Source: Legionella quateirensis (GTDB taxonomy: Bacteria; Pseudomonadota; Gammaproteobacteria; Legionellales; Legionellaceae). From it: a stretch of 64,000 nucleotides of DNA. Both the position numbers and the translations under genes were made by a program. The stretch spans positions 62,001 through 126,000 of the forward strand of contig NZ_LNYR01000012.1 in assembly GCF_001467955.1 (NCBI RefSeq). Direction: 5' to 3'. Shown here one piece after another: positions 47,542 through 56,348 of this stretch (the stretch's first letter is position 1; each line of letters opens with the position of its first letter). The notes beneath the pieces are model-generated. The model had not been told where the DNA came from and searched no databases. It worked only from the letters and a program-made list of their open reading frames with translations.

Positions 47542-47937
47542 TCAGGGTTTAATATCAAAAGCCAGGGGCATCAGTTCATTCATAGTCATCTTTTGAAATA
47601 TCGAGTCTTTGTTGCATAAATAAATCATTGTGTCGGGATTAGAGAATTCATAAATCCTTTGTCTACAGGCCCCACAAGGTGGGCATAATAAATTATTTGA
47701 AGCTAATATTACTATGCTTTTGATGTGGCGCTCACCTGCAGTAACCATTTGACAGATAGCAGAACCTTCAGCGCAAATAGTTAAACCATAAGAACTATTT
47801 TCTACATTGACACCGGTATATAACTTATCATCAACAGTACTGATACAGCATCCGACACTAAATTTTGAATAGGGCGCATAAGCATGCTTTAATGCATTAT
47901 GAGCATCGTTAATCATTCGTGAAATCAATTTGTCCAT
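47542..47937 (-). CDS. cdd: Cytidine deaminase
   Basis: Cdd turns cytidine and deoxycytidine into uridine forms. The 131-residue protein is the short, tetrameric type with three zinc cysteines: TICAEGSAICQMV (Cys and catalytic Glu) and CPPCGACRQRIYEF. First gene of the cdd-PNP-deoC series, in which each gene is within a few bases of the next. This salvage unit suits a bacterium living on host nucleosides. Confidence 0.95.
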   Translation of the reverse strand: MDKLISRMINDAHNALKHAYAPYSKFSVGCCISTVDDKLYTGVNVENSSYGLTICAEGSAICQMVTAGERHIKSIVILASNNLLCPPCGACRQRIYEFSNPDTMIYLCNKDSIFQKMTMNELMPLAFDIKP

Positions 47938-47973
47938 AGTGAATCTCTTTATTGGCGTGCAGAATATACTAAA

Positions 47974-48768
47974 TTATTGACTCGGTGTACAAGACTGAAT
48001 GGATAAATCGGGTTCTTTTGTTTCATTATTGGCTGGTATGGTCGGTGGTGATTTTAGAAGGGCTTCTCCATGATAGGGTTCTGCTGAGTCATTGTGTTGA
48101 TTAGACAAAGCTGAACCCAGCGAATCGCTCATCTGATGATAACTTTGATTTACTGGAGATGTTGTCTTGTGATCTCCAAATGTATAATCCAGCCAATAGT
48201 CACATGACAATATTCCTAACCCTGAACTGGTTATTGTGGAAATAATGAGTATTGGCATGGTTATTGGTGGAAAAATAAAGATTAATGTAGCACCTAGAGC
48301 TGTAGTGAATGCGATAGCGGTCATTGTAAGAGCATAGGATAGGTAGGTCTGTTGATAGCTGTATGAAAAATTTATATCGGATTCAGAAGGATGCTTTAAT
48401 TTATTATATTCTCCAATTGACCATAGTATATTGCTGGTACAAAACAACCAGGTCGCCGGCACAATCAGTACAGGAAGGAATAGAGAGGAGATGCTTATAA
48501 GTGATGCGATAATACCGATGGTCGCAGCATATAAAAATTGCTCCTTAAATTGAGCAAATCCATACCATTCTTCTTTATTCGGTTTATTGCTGTCTAGAAA
48601 ATGGCTCGAAATAAACCATAAACCATAAGCCATAAAATAACATACAAGTGAAATTACATTGGGAATGATTGAAACAAATACAATAGGAAGATACTGGATT
48701 TTAGAAACTATAAATCCAATTAAAAAGAAATAACTACTGGCTTTACTTATATTTTTTGCCTGAGTCAC
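47974..48768 (-). CDS. Multi-spanning membrane orphan; possible effector
   Basis: A 264-residue protein I do not recognise. There are about six hydrophobic segments within the first ~195 residues (for example IGIIASLISISSLFLPVLIVP and ITMPILIISTITSSGLGILS), with a Lys/Glu-rich loop (DSNKPNKEEWYGFAQF). A polar ~70-residue tail, rich in Ser, Asn and Pro, ends KEPDLSIQSCTPSQ. The long soluble tail on a small polytopic protein is common among Legionella membrane effectors. It lies 36 bases upstream of cdd but is unlike that operon in content. Confidence 0.6.
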   Translation of the reverse strand: MTQAKNISKASSYFFLIGFIVSKIQYLPIVFVSIIPNVISLVCYFMAYGLWFISSHFLDSNKPNKEEWYGFAQFKEQFLYAATIGIIASLISISSLFLPVLIVPATWLFCTSNILWSIGEYNKLKHPSESDINFSYSYQQTYLSYALTMTAIAFTTALGATLIFIFPPITMPILIISTITSSGLGILSCDYWLDYTFGDHKTTSPVNQSYHQMSDSLGSALSNQHNDSAEPYHGEALLKSPPTIPANNETKEPDLSIQSCTPSQ

Positions 48769-48992
48769 TGAGCTAAAATCCGAGCTACAATTATTTTGAG
48801 CATAATACTTAAAATAGGAGCATAAAGCCAGCGCGAAGTGATGCGCATTAAATTATTAAATGTATGAATTAAGAGAAAATAATTAAAAATAAAGGGCTGT
48901 TAATGGATTAGAATTACTCAAGATATACTGGGATTTGATCAACAAATAAGCAGCAGGATGGGATTCATTGGTTTATATAGAAGTCCAGGGTG

Positions 48993-51005
48993 TTATAGAT
49001 GTTTCATCAACTCTGCTGTGGGGAATTGGGTTTGATTGGCTTGGGATGAGTTATTATTAAAGAAACCTGATGAATTTTTAATTTCTTCATTTTCGTTTGA
49101 GTTATTTATCTGTACCAGATAACTTAAAATATCCTGGCTGGAACGCGATTTTATGGATAAGAACTCTTCATATTTTAAACTGTGTTTTTGGAAATAAGCT
49201 AACAGCACTTTAATGGCTGCAGAATTGTTACTTTTTAAAGCAATTTCCAGACATGATTCTCCATCATCATTTTTAGCGTTAATATCGCCTCCAGAATCAA
49301 GTAGCAGTCGAAATAAATTCTGGTTTCTTCTTGTGTATTCGCTTAAACAGGAAACTAACAAAGGAGTATGTCCTGTCTCACATATACAATTAATCGATCG
49401 TGCTTTGTGTTCTAATAAAAGACGAACTGCCAAATCATTCCCAAGCATACAGGCCCAATAGATCGGAGTAACACCATCCTGATCCTGATGATCCGGATTT
49501 GCTCGATTGTTCAGTAAATAATTAATTAACTCATAATCACCTGATATAATGGCATTAATGAGAGGAGAAAATCCATTTATCAAGTGTTGGTCGATGCAAG
49601 CGCCATTAGAGATTAATAGCTTAATTAACTCGGTGTTCTTGTATTTAAATGCAAAATCTAGTGGCGTAACTCCGTTCCTATTGGCCAGATTAGGATCTGC
49701 ACCATGGCTCAATAGAACCTGTACCATCGTGACATTATCCTCACTACACGCTGCTAATAAAGGGGTTATTCCCTGATCGCCCTGTTGATTTACTTGTGCT
49801 TTGTTTTCCAGCAGTAAATTAACTATATCCACATCTCCGGCCTGAACGGCCAGGAAGAGGGGAGTTGCTCCATTATTTTTAGTGTGATTTACAGTTGCTC
49901 CATTTGTTACTAAAAATTGAGCTACTTTAAATTCTTTGGTTTGACAGGCAATGCATAGCGGCGAGGAACCATTTATTTTAGTTACATTAACATCGGCACC
50001 AAGTGCTACTAATTTTTTAATCACCTCAAGATCACCATTTTTTGAAGCGATGTATTGTATTGATGCATTGCGGCTATTAACACGGAGTGATCGTTCTTTT
50101 GATAAATTCTGATGGTTTTGGTTGAGTTGTTTTAATTCAGACAGTGCATCTGTTGAAATAGTCGAAGGATCCATGACAATGGGCATTGCGTTAAATAGCA
50201 GGTATATATCATCGGAAAATGCTAATTGAATGTTATTGGTTAAATCATCAATATTTTGAATGTCTCTGACGTATTCTTGCTCATCAGAGTCATTTATATC
50301 CATAAATTGCCATTTTTTTAACTTCAGGTTATAGGTACAAGCAATCGCATGATTATCAGTACCTAATTTAATAGGGATTACTGTTTGATGGCCAAACTGC
50401 TTACTATGTTCATCAAACCATGATTGAAGATCTTTAAAATAGGAAGTACATTCCTCTGGTGTCAGAATAAAGCAATCATTTATTAATACATTCATCGGTG
50501 AATGATTACCTCTGTTTCTATTTATTTCCAGTAACTTGTCCGATGCAGTGATTGGCGAAATAAGTTGTACGTTATTTTGTTGAAAGTACATTTTAGTAGT
50601 GGATGTTTTTGGGTCTGAACGGTGTTTATTATCCGATTCAGTCTCATTAGTGGTAAATAATTCTTTATGTCGCTCTGGATTATGATAGAGCTCTATTCCT
50701 TCGCAGAAGGAGAGAATTTCCAACAGTTCCTGATGTTCGGTATGAAGTTGTTTTTTCAGTTCAGATTGGCCTGTAAGCGAAATGATGGTTTTTTTTATCT
50801 CATCGATGGTTCCTTTTAGTTTGCCAATATCATTTTGATAAGCTTCTATGATTTTTAACCGTTTATAGAACTGTTCGGATTCAGCTGGATCCAATAATTG
50901 AGATTGAATCCACATCCATGTATAGCCATTACAGATGCCTTCAAAATCCTGGTTATAACCGAATAATTTCATTAACTCCATTAAAGTTTCATGAGTAATT
51001 TTCAT
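48993..51005 (-). CDS. Ankyrin-repeat protein with a candidate C58 (YopT-like) protease domain
   Basis: A 670-residue protein. The N-terminal ~280 residues contain a possible papain-type triad in YopT order: Cys25 in FEGICNGYTWMW, His219 in GTDNHAIACTYN, and Asp236 in KKWQFMDIND; residues about 45-100 may be a coiled coil. From about residue 310 to 615 there are nine ankyrin repeats (NGATPLFLAV, QGITPLLAAC, NGVTPLDFAF, DGVTPIYWAC and so on). The tail has a Glu-rich patch (NENEEIKN). An Ank plus cysteine-protease layout is known from several Legionella effectors. Catalysis is inferred from three residues and their spacing. Confidence 0.72.
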   Translation of the reverse strand: MKITHETLMELMKLFGYNQDFEGICNGYTWMWIQSQLLDPAESEQFYKRLKIIEAYQNDIGKLKGTIDEIKKTIISLTGQSELKKQLHTEHQELLEILSFCEGIELYHNPERHKELFTTNETESDNKHRSDPKTSTTKMYFQQNNVQLISPITASDKLLEINRNRGNHSPMNVLINDCFILTPEECTSYFKDLQSWFDEHSKQFGHQTVIPIKLGTDNHAIACTYNLKLKKWQFMDINDSDEQEYVRDIQNIDDLTNNIQLAFSDDIYLLFNAMPIVMDPSTISTDALSELKQLNQNHQNLSKERSLRVNSRNASIQYIASKNGDLEVIKKLVALGADVNVTKINGSSPLCIACQTKEFKVAQFLVTNGATVNHTKNNGATPLFLAVQAGDVDIVNLLLENKAQVNQQGDQGITPLLAACSEDNVTMVQVLLSHGADPNLANRNGVTPLDFAFKYKNTELIKLLISNGACIDQHLINGFSPLINAIISGDYELINYLLNNRANPDHQDQDGVTPIYWACMLGNDLAVRLLLEHKARSINCICETGHTPLLVSCLSEYTRRNQNLFRLLLDSGGDINAKNDDGESCLEIALKSNNSAAIKVLLAYFQKHSLKYEEFLSIKSRSSQDILSYLVQINNSNENEEIKNSSGFFNNNSSQANQTQFPTAELMKHL

Positions 51006-51480
51006 AAATTTTTATATCGGCTTATTAGGAGCTGTTGATAGGTGCTCCATAATCCCTGCAAGACCTTGTATGTCCGCGCTATCTATTGAACTACTGCATA
51101 ATGCAGATATGCCCAGGCAGCTTGGGATTTTGAATAATCTGAGTCGATGAAGTATCCCCAGGGCCTGGATTATTTCAATAAAACACTGAAACATTAATAG
51201 CTCAATTTGTAATAATTGATTACATATTACTGTAATTGTTTTTATTAGAAATGGAAAGCAATAAGTTAATTGTGCGCTAAAAACAAACCATGCATAATGC
51301 GACAAAAGGTCTTTTTTATAAGGGCTTATTGGAGTAAATGAAGGGTCAGGAGCGTTTATGATTGGAGCAATGTTCGCTGTTTTTTAAACCGCTAACGAAT
51401 AAATAAATGGTCGTTATTTAGACATGGTGCGTTTGTGAATATATAATCAATATATAGTCTGTCGTTTACAGAGGGTTCTT
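51006..51480. other. Divergent gap between two protease-like effector genes
   Basis: This 475-base AT-rich region separates the ankyrin gene (leftward) from the 51481 gene (rightward) and must hold both promoters. A short frame at 51012-51305 (minus, TTG start, 97 codons, hydrophobic with many Cys/Leu) ends 6 bases before the ankyrin gene. I see no family match and no good ribosome site, so I leave it as non-coding or a decayed fragment. A CAATATATAG-like AT stretch at about 51449 could serve as a -10 region for the rightward gene. Confidence 0.35.
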
Positions 51481-52929
51481 ATGTTTGGAAAGTTTCCTGA
51501 TGGTCCTTCATCTTTACATGAACAGCTCGATGAATTGTATCGTGATAAGAACGATAAAACACCTGAAAACACCTCTGATGAAACACTGAATACAATAAAA
51601 GCATCTTCTGATAAAGCATTTGCTGATAAGGTTGCCGCTGACAGATTAGCTGCAAATAAGATGGCTGCTGAAGCAGACCATTTAAATCAAGTCAAAATTA
51701 TCAACGAATTATTTTTTCAATTGATGATGGAGGCTCTAAGATCTTCAGATGTAAAAGGCAACCTTGAGCATGCGACAATACAGGTTGGTTTTACTAGTGT
51801 GGCTGATGCTTTAAATAAAATAGTCAATAATGAAGGACAAAGCCCGCTGCAGTATCTTATACAAAAACAGGATTTTTCAGGCGCCAGGGCATTAATGGAT
51901 AATGGGGCTATTCTTGGACCTGTTGAAGAGGCTGTATTTGAGTTGGCGCGTGACAGTAAAGCAGCTAGAGAATATGGATTGCCTGAGCCGTCACCATCAG
52001 AACAATTACACACTGTTAAGTATTTTGGCTTGTTTTTGGGTATAGAAATGACGAGTAAAGACGGTGTAACCTTTTCTCAATACGCGCATATTGCGCCTAC
52101 ATACCAATTAATGACGGATAATGTAAACAGACACGCTCAAAAAAATCCTGAAAATCAGGATTTTAGAGAGCTGGCTGATGCGTTTAGTTTTTCAAATAAA
52201 TCTGCCGCATTTTCCAATAGTACATCTCAGCGAAATCCTGCAGCGGGTCAAGAGTTATCAGATCGCATACAAAGCGGAAAGCTGACCACAATACCTATAA
52301 GTTGTGAAGGGCATGCTATGGGGCTTTCAATTGTCCCTGATGGTCCGGGTTCAAAATCAGGTTATCTGGTGTATACAAACAAAGGTTTAGGTGCTAAACC
52401 TGCTGAATATGGGACGCAAATATATCGTTTGGACGATGTCAGTAAAGCCAATCCACAGTTTATAAATAACATGATGAATGGTTTTCATAATGGAACACCT
52501 CATGATGAAATCAAAAGACAAATTGCGCAAGTAACCGAAGGTAAAGATCCCATTCATGTCATTCGACAAAAAGGACAGAAGGTCGATAATTGTACGATTG
52601 CTAATTCTGGCGCTAATGTTCATGGTATATTACTTTGTCAGCAGGCAGTTAAAAAAGGCGGTTTTGATAAGCTGGATGGACAGGATATGGCCTATGCGCG
52701 AGATGAATACAAACAGTTTAAAGCAGATATGAAAGCTGATAAGGTCAAAGAATTGGCCGAAGCAATCAAAAAAAATCCAGGCGATAGCGACCTGATTAAT
52801 CTAGGCAAGGGTTTTTTAAATAAAAAAAATGCAGATCCTGATTTAAAATCTCAACTTGAATTGGCTCTGGGGTCCAAGATGTTACGCGATACTCCATCAA
52901 CGCAATCGCAAACAGAACTTAAAATCTAA
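51481..52929 (+). CDS. Candidate cysteine-protease-like effector
   Basis: A 482-residue orphan. Residues 1-70 are charged and Ala/Lys/Asp-rich. Residues about 117-145 form one ankyrin-like pair (EGQSPLQYLIQKQDFSGARALM). The second half has a spaced pattern seen in some Legionella and Coxiella effectors: ISCEGHAMGLSIV (His278), YLVYTNKGLG (Asn300), then QKVDNCTIANSG (Cys371). This reads as a thiol-protease-like site with His before Cys, an order expected for a permuted papain or YopJ-like fold. The C-terminal ~80 residues are Lys/Asp-rich helices. An AGAGGG site precedes the ATG. Catalysis is inference. Confidence 0.6.
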   Translation: MFGKFPDGPSSLHEQLDELYRDKNDKTPENTSDETLNTIKASSDKAFADKVAADRLAANKMAAEADHLNQVKIINELFFQLMMEALRSSDVKGNLEHATIQVGFTSVADALNKIVNNEGQSPLQYLIQKQDFSGARALMDNGAILGPVEEAVFELARDSKAAREYGLPEPSPSEQLHTVKYFGLFLGIEMTSKDGVTFSQYAHIAPTYQLMTDNVNRHAQKNPENQDFRELADAFSFSNKSAAFSNSTSQRNPAAGQELSDRIQSGKLTTIPISCEGHAMGLSIVPDGPGSKSGYLVYTNKGLGAKPAEYGTQIYRLDDVSKANPQFINNMMNGFHNGTPHDEIKRQIAQVTEGKDPIHVIRQKGQKVDNCTIANSGANVHGILLCQQAVKKGGFDKLDGQDMAYARDEYKQFKADMKADKVKELAEAIKKNPGDSDLINLGKGFLNKKNADPDLKSQLELALGSKMLRDTPSTQSQTELKI

Positions 52930-52965
52930 GTGATGCGATAATGGAGTGCATTAACACCGGGTTCA

Positions 52966-54345
52966 TCAATTGACTGTTTGGTTACTCTGAACTGGTAGAG
53001 TAATACGTACTAACAGTCCAGCATCTTCATTATTCTTTGCTGTAATAACACCGTGGTGTAGAGTAACTGCTCTGGCCGCAATCGCCAGTCCCAATCCATA
53101 GCCTCCTGTTTTCTTTGTTCTGGAGGTATCGACTCGATAAAAGGGATTAAAGATGGTTTCCAGTTGATCTTCAGGAACTCCAGGGCCTTTGTCTTTAATT
53201 TCGATGCATATTTGATCCTGATTATCAGTGTAATGCGTTGAAATAATAACCGGCTGATCTTTGGGAGAATAATGAGAGGCATTTCGTACAATATTTTCTA
53301 TGGCTCTATGAATGAGTCGTCTATCGATAAATAATTCACAAGGAACAGTCGCTTCAGTTGATATATGAACTGATTCTTTCTCAAATTCATAATTAGCATC
53401 TTTGACAATATCAGCCAGAAGTTCATTCAGGTTTACTTTGGTGATTTCCAGATCGGTCGTGGATTTATCCAATCGTGCGAAATCCAATATTTCCCCGATT
53501 AATTTATTCAACCGTGAACTTTCTAATTCCATACGGTTGAATTCTTGATCTGCTAAATTTTTGGTTTTATTTCTACCCAACTCAATGGCAATATTTAATC
53601 GTGCGAGCGGTGAGCGCAATTCGTGTGAAATATCTTGAAGTAAACGCTCTTTTGAGGTTATCAAGGTCTCTAATCGTTCTGCCATTCTGTCGAATTCACT
53701 GCTGAGCTCAGCTATTTCATCTTTATTATGACCTCTAAAATGACCAACTCGGGTGTTGAGCTTGCCTGTCGCTATTGATTTTGCAGCCATACCTAATGAA
53801 CGAAGTGGCTGAGTCAGATATAGTGATAATAAATAGCATATGAGTCCACTAATTACCGTAGCCAGGGTTAGACGAATAGTAAGACCTGCCCACGGGATCT
53901 GAACAAAATAGGAAATCGGTTTTTCGCTGACTGCGGCAAGACGATAATATTTCCCTGAAGTTGATAATATTTCATGGCTTACAATTAACTTCCCGGATTT
54001 GAAAATTCCTTCACTGGGAAGCTGATCATCAATAAGATTTTTGGACACCATCTTCACATTTTCAGGTGGTGTCTGAGTTCCAATAATTTCTCCAGTATTT
54101 GATAACAGGTAAATTGACATATGGCGAGACAGGCCTATTTGGTTTAGCCATTTCACTAAAGCTGATTGTTGACCCGATTCGAAAGTTGCTACAGCCGCGT
54201 TTGCGTAACTGTCCATAAACATTTCTTCTCGTGCAGGCTGAGAGGATTTTTGAGCGATTTGACTTGTGACCCAGGCAGTGGTGAAAATGATTAAAATTGT
54301 TGCTAACCAAAATGAAACAAATATTTTCCAATACAAACTACGCAT
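52966..54345 (-). CDS. cpxA: Envelope-stress sensor histidine kinase
   Basis: CpxA senses envelope stress and phosphorylates CpxR. The start is placed at the ATG at 54345 (459 residues), which overlaps the cpxR stop by 8 bases (ATGCGTAG). There is a first membrane segment (WKIFVSFWLATILIIFTTAWV), a periplasmic loop, a second segment near residue 160, a HAMP linker, the H box DISHELRSPLARLN, and the ATPase N, G1 and G2 boxes (ENIVRNASHYSP, IEIKDKGPGVPED, GGYGLGLAIA). In L. pneumophila CpxRA controls several dot/icm and effector genes, which is relevant to the nearby effector genes. Confidence 0.93.
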   Translation of the reverse strand: MRSLYWKIFVSFWLATILIIFTTAWVTSQIAQKSSQPAREEMFMDSYANAAVATFESGQQSALVKWLNQIGLSRHMSIYLLSNTGEIIGTQTPPENVKMVSKNLIDDQLPSEGIFKSGKLIVSHEILSTSGKYYRLAAVSEKPISYFVQIPWAGLTIRLTLATVISGLICYLLSLYLTQPLRSLGMAAKSIATGKLNTRVGHFRGHNKDEIAELSSEFDRMAERLETLITSKERLLQDISHELRSPLARLNIAIELGRNKTKNLADQEFNRMELESSRLNKLIGEILDFARLDKSTTDLEITKVNLNELLADIVKDANYEFEKESVHISTEATVPCELFIDRRLIHRAIENIVRNASHYSPKDQPVIISTHYTDNQDQICIEIKDKGPGVPEDQLETIFNPFYRVDTSRTKKTGGYGLGLAIAARAVTLHHGVITAKNNEDAGLLVRITLPVQSNQTVN

Positions 54346-55018
54346 TAAACATATATCCAAAGCCACGTACGGTTTTAACTATGGGTTCGCCCTGCGGGTT
54401 ATCACCCAGTTTATTTCTTAAATTACTGATATGAACATCAATACTGCGATCATAAGCAGTATATTTTCGTCCCAGCGCGTATTCGGTGAGTTCTTCTTTA
54501 GAAAAAGCTTGTCCGGGTGATTTAATTAACATTTCTAAAATATTAAATTCAGCATTGGTTAATTCAAGATATTTCCCAGCCATCGTAACGTGCCGTTTGG
54601 AGCAGTCAACTACGATACTGTGCTGTTCTATAATAGGTTTAGGGGTTGGAATTTTTTGAGTTCGCCTCAAAATGGCTCTTAGCCGAGCGACCAGTTCCCG
54701 GGGATTACATGGTTTTGGTAAATAATCATCCGCTCCGATTTCCAATCCAACGATGCGGTCAATGTCTTCGCCTCGCGCGGTTAACATTAGGACCGGGGTT
54801 TCAAGATGTTCTCTTATTGCTTTTAATACCTCAAATCCATTCAGCTTAGGAAGCATTACATCCAATACTATTGCGTCAAATACTTGATTCAGTGCTTTTT
54901 TAACACCACTTTCGCCATCATGAACACAAACAACATTAAACCCTTCCGGTTCCAGGTATTGGGCTAATAAATCGGTGAGTTCTGCGTCATCATCTACTAT
55001 GAGAATAGTGCTATTCAT
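54338..55018 (-). CDS. cpxR: OmpR-family response regulator
   Basis: CpxR is the DNA-binding partner of CpxA. The 226-residue protein has the receiver acidic pair (VDDDAELT), the phospho-acceptor Asp in DAIVLDVMLP, Thr in VLMLTARG and Lys in DDYLPKPCNP, then an OmpR-type winged helix (YTAYDRSIDVHISNLRNKLG and VRGFGYMF). It starts 3 bases after the corC stop, so it belongs to the ybeZ-ybeY-corC transcript. It resembles the Cpx branch more than PmrA or OmpR, though the name partly rests on context. Confidence 0.92.
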   Translation of the reverse strand: MNSTILIVDDDAELTDLLAQYLEPEGFNVVCVHDGESGVKKALNQVFDAIVLDVMLPKLNGFEVLKAIREHLETPVLMLTARGEDIDRIVGLEIGADDYLPKPCNPRELVARLRAILRRTQKIPTPKPIIEQHSIVVDCSKRHVTMAGKYLELTNAEFNILEMLIKSPGQAFSKEELTEYALGRKYTAYDRSIDVHISNLRNKLGDNPQGEPIVKTVRGFGYMFNA

Positions 55019-55021
55019 TAG

Positions 55022-55879
55022 TTATCCTTCAACAGGTATATTGGTGTTCTCTAAAGTCCGTTTATCAATGCATTCTAATAATTTAATTCTTCTGGCATCT
55101 GAATTAATTATTTTAAATTCAAAATTATCTATAGTGATAATTTCACCACGAGTTGGTAAATAACCAAAATTATTCATAACTATACCACCTATAGTATCGT
55201 ATGTCTCATCGCTAAAATTAGCGTGGAGCTGGTCATTAAACTCTTCTATGGGTGTATGCGCTTTGATGATGTAACAATGATCATCATGTGCTTTGATATA
55301 TGCATCTTCATCAATATCGAACTCATCTTCAATATCACCAATAATTTGCTCTATTATATCCTCAATAGTAACAAATCCTGAAACTTCTCCATATTCATCT
55401 ACAACAATGGCCATATGATTGCGATTACTGCGAAACTCGCTAAGCAAGCTGTCGAGTCGTCTGCTTTCCGGAACAAAGGTAACCTGTCGGCAAATATCAA
55501 GCAGATCAAAAGATTCAATGTTATCCATTTGATATCGTAATAGATCTTTTGCATGAAGAATACCTATGACTTCATTGGTATTTTCACCTGTTACCGGAAA
55601 TCGAGAGTGACCGGTTTGGGTAACTACCTTAATAATCTCAGCATATTCATCATCCTGATTAATATAAACCATTTGATTTTTAGGTAGCATGATATCCCGG
55701 ACACGCATTTTCGAAAACAAAATGGCGCCCTCAATCATCGCCAGGGTTTCTGAGTTGATCAGTGACCTAATCTGAGCATCTCGTAACAAGCTAACCAATT
55801 CTTCCTGATTTTGTGGTTCACCCTGTATAAAGTGTTTCAATCGAACAAACCACGAACCGCTTTCTTCCTCTTTACTCAA
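55022..55879 (-). CDS. corC: CBS-pair/CorC_HlyC domain protein (YbeX)
   Basis: A 285-residue protein of the CorC/YbeX family. It has two CBS domains (VRDIMLPKNQMVYINQDD and a second ending in IEDIIEQIIGDIEDEFD) and a C-terminal CorC_HlyC domain (YDTIGGIVMNNFGYLPTRGEII). There is no membrane domain. The family is linked to magnesium/cobalt efflux and, in newer work, to ribosome and RNA homeostasis with YbeY. Translation probably starts at the TTG at 55879, inside the end of ybeY, with AGAGGGA upstream. Confidence 0.93.
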   Translation of the reverse strand: MSKEEESGSWFVRLKHFIQGEPQNQEELVSLLRDAQIRSLINSETLAMIEGAILFSKMRVRDIMLPKNQMVYINQDDEYAEIIKVVTQTGHSRFPVTGENTNEVIGILHAKDLLRYQMDNIESFDLLDICRQVTFVPESRRLDSLLSEFRSNRNHMAIVVDEYGEVSGFVTIEDIIEQIIGDIEDEFDIDEDAYIKAHDDHCYIIKAHTPIEEFNDQLHANFSDETYDTIGGIVMNNFGYLPTRGEIITIDNFEFKIINSDARRIKLLECIDKRTLENTNIPVEG

Positions 55880-56348
55880 GATAATTTCCCTCTAAGTCAT
55901 AAGGATTGACATATCCTAATTCAGCTAATAATTTAATCTCAAGATCCTGCATAATCCGTGCATCATCGTCTTTAATATGATCATAGCCTAATAAATGCAG
56001 GACACCATGAATGACAATCAAGGCCCAATGTTCATGAAGCGATTTATCAAATTGTTTGCTCTCCTCTAATAACACCGGAGGACAGATGATAATATCGCCT
56101 AATAGTGGACATTCTAATTCAATGGCGTCGGGTAATACACATGGAAATGCAAGAACATTGGTAGTTTTGTTTTGCTTTCTATAGGTATTATTCAGATAAG
56201 TCATCTCTTCAGCATCAACCAATCGAATAGTTAACTCCGCATCATTCTGGTGATCTCGAAGTGCCAGGCTTGCCAGGGCAGTCAAATCAGTTTCTGAAAT
56301 GGGTAGAGATTCGTTTGTCGCATTTTGTATGTCAATGTGAAAGGTCAT
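55872..56348 (-). CDS. ybeY: Endoribonuclease YbeY
   Basis: YbeY is a zinc endoribonuclease needed for 16S rRNA 3'-end maturation and 70S quality control. The 158-residue protein carries the signature HGVLHLLGYDHIKDDDA with three zinc histidines, and TNVLAFP upstream. It overlaps ybeZ by four bases (ATGA) and corC by eight, a conserved gene order. Confidence 0.95.
   Translation of the reverse strand: MTFHIDIQNATNESLPISETDLTALASLALRDHQNDAELTIRLVDAEEMTYLNNTYRKQNKTTNVLAFPCVLPDAIELECPLLGDIIICPPVLLEESKQFDKSLHEHWALIVIHGVLHLLGYDHIKDDDARIMQDLEIKLLAELGYVNPYDLEGNYLE

Noticed and set aside
51012..51305. 97-codon minus-strand gene before the ankyrin gene
   Set aside because: It has a TTG start, no ribosome site, and odd hydrophobic/Cys-rich composition without a family match; noted only inside the intergenic entry.
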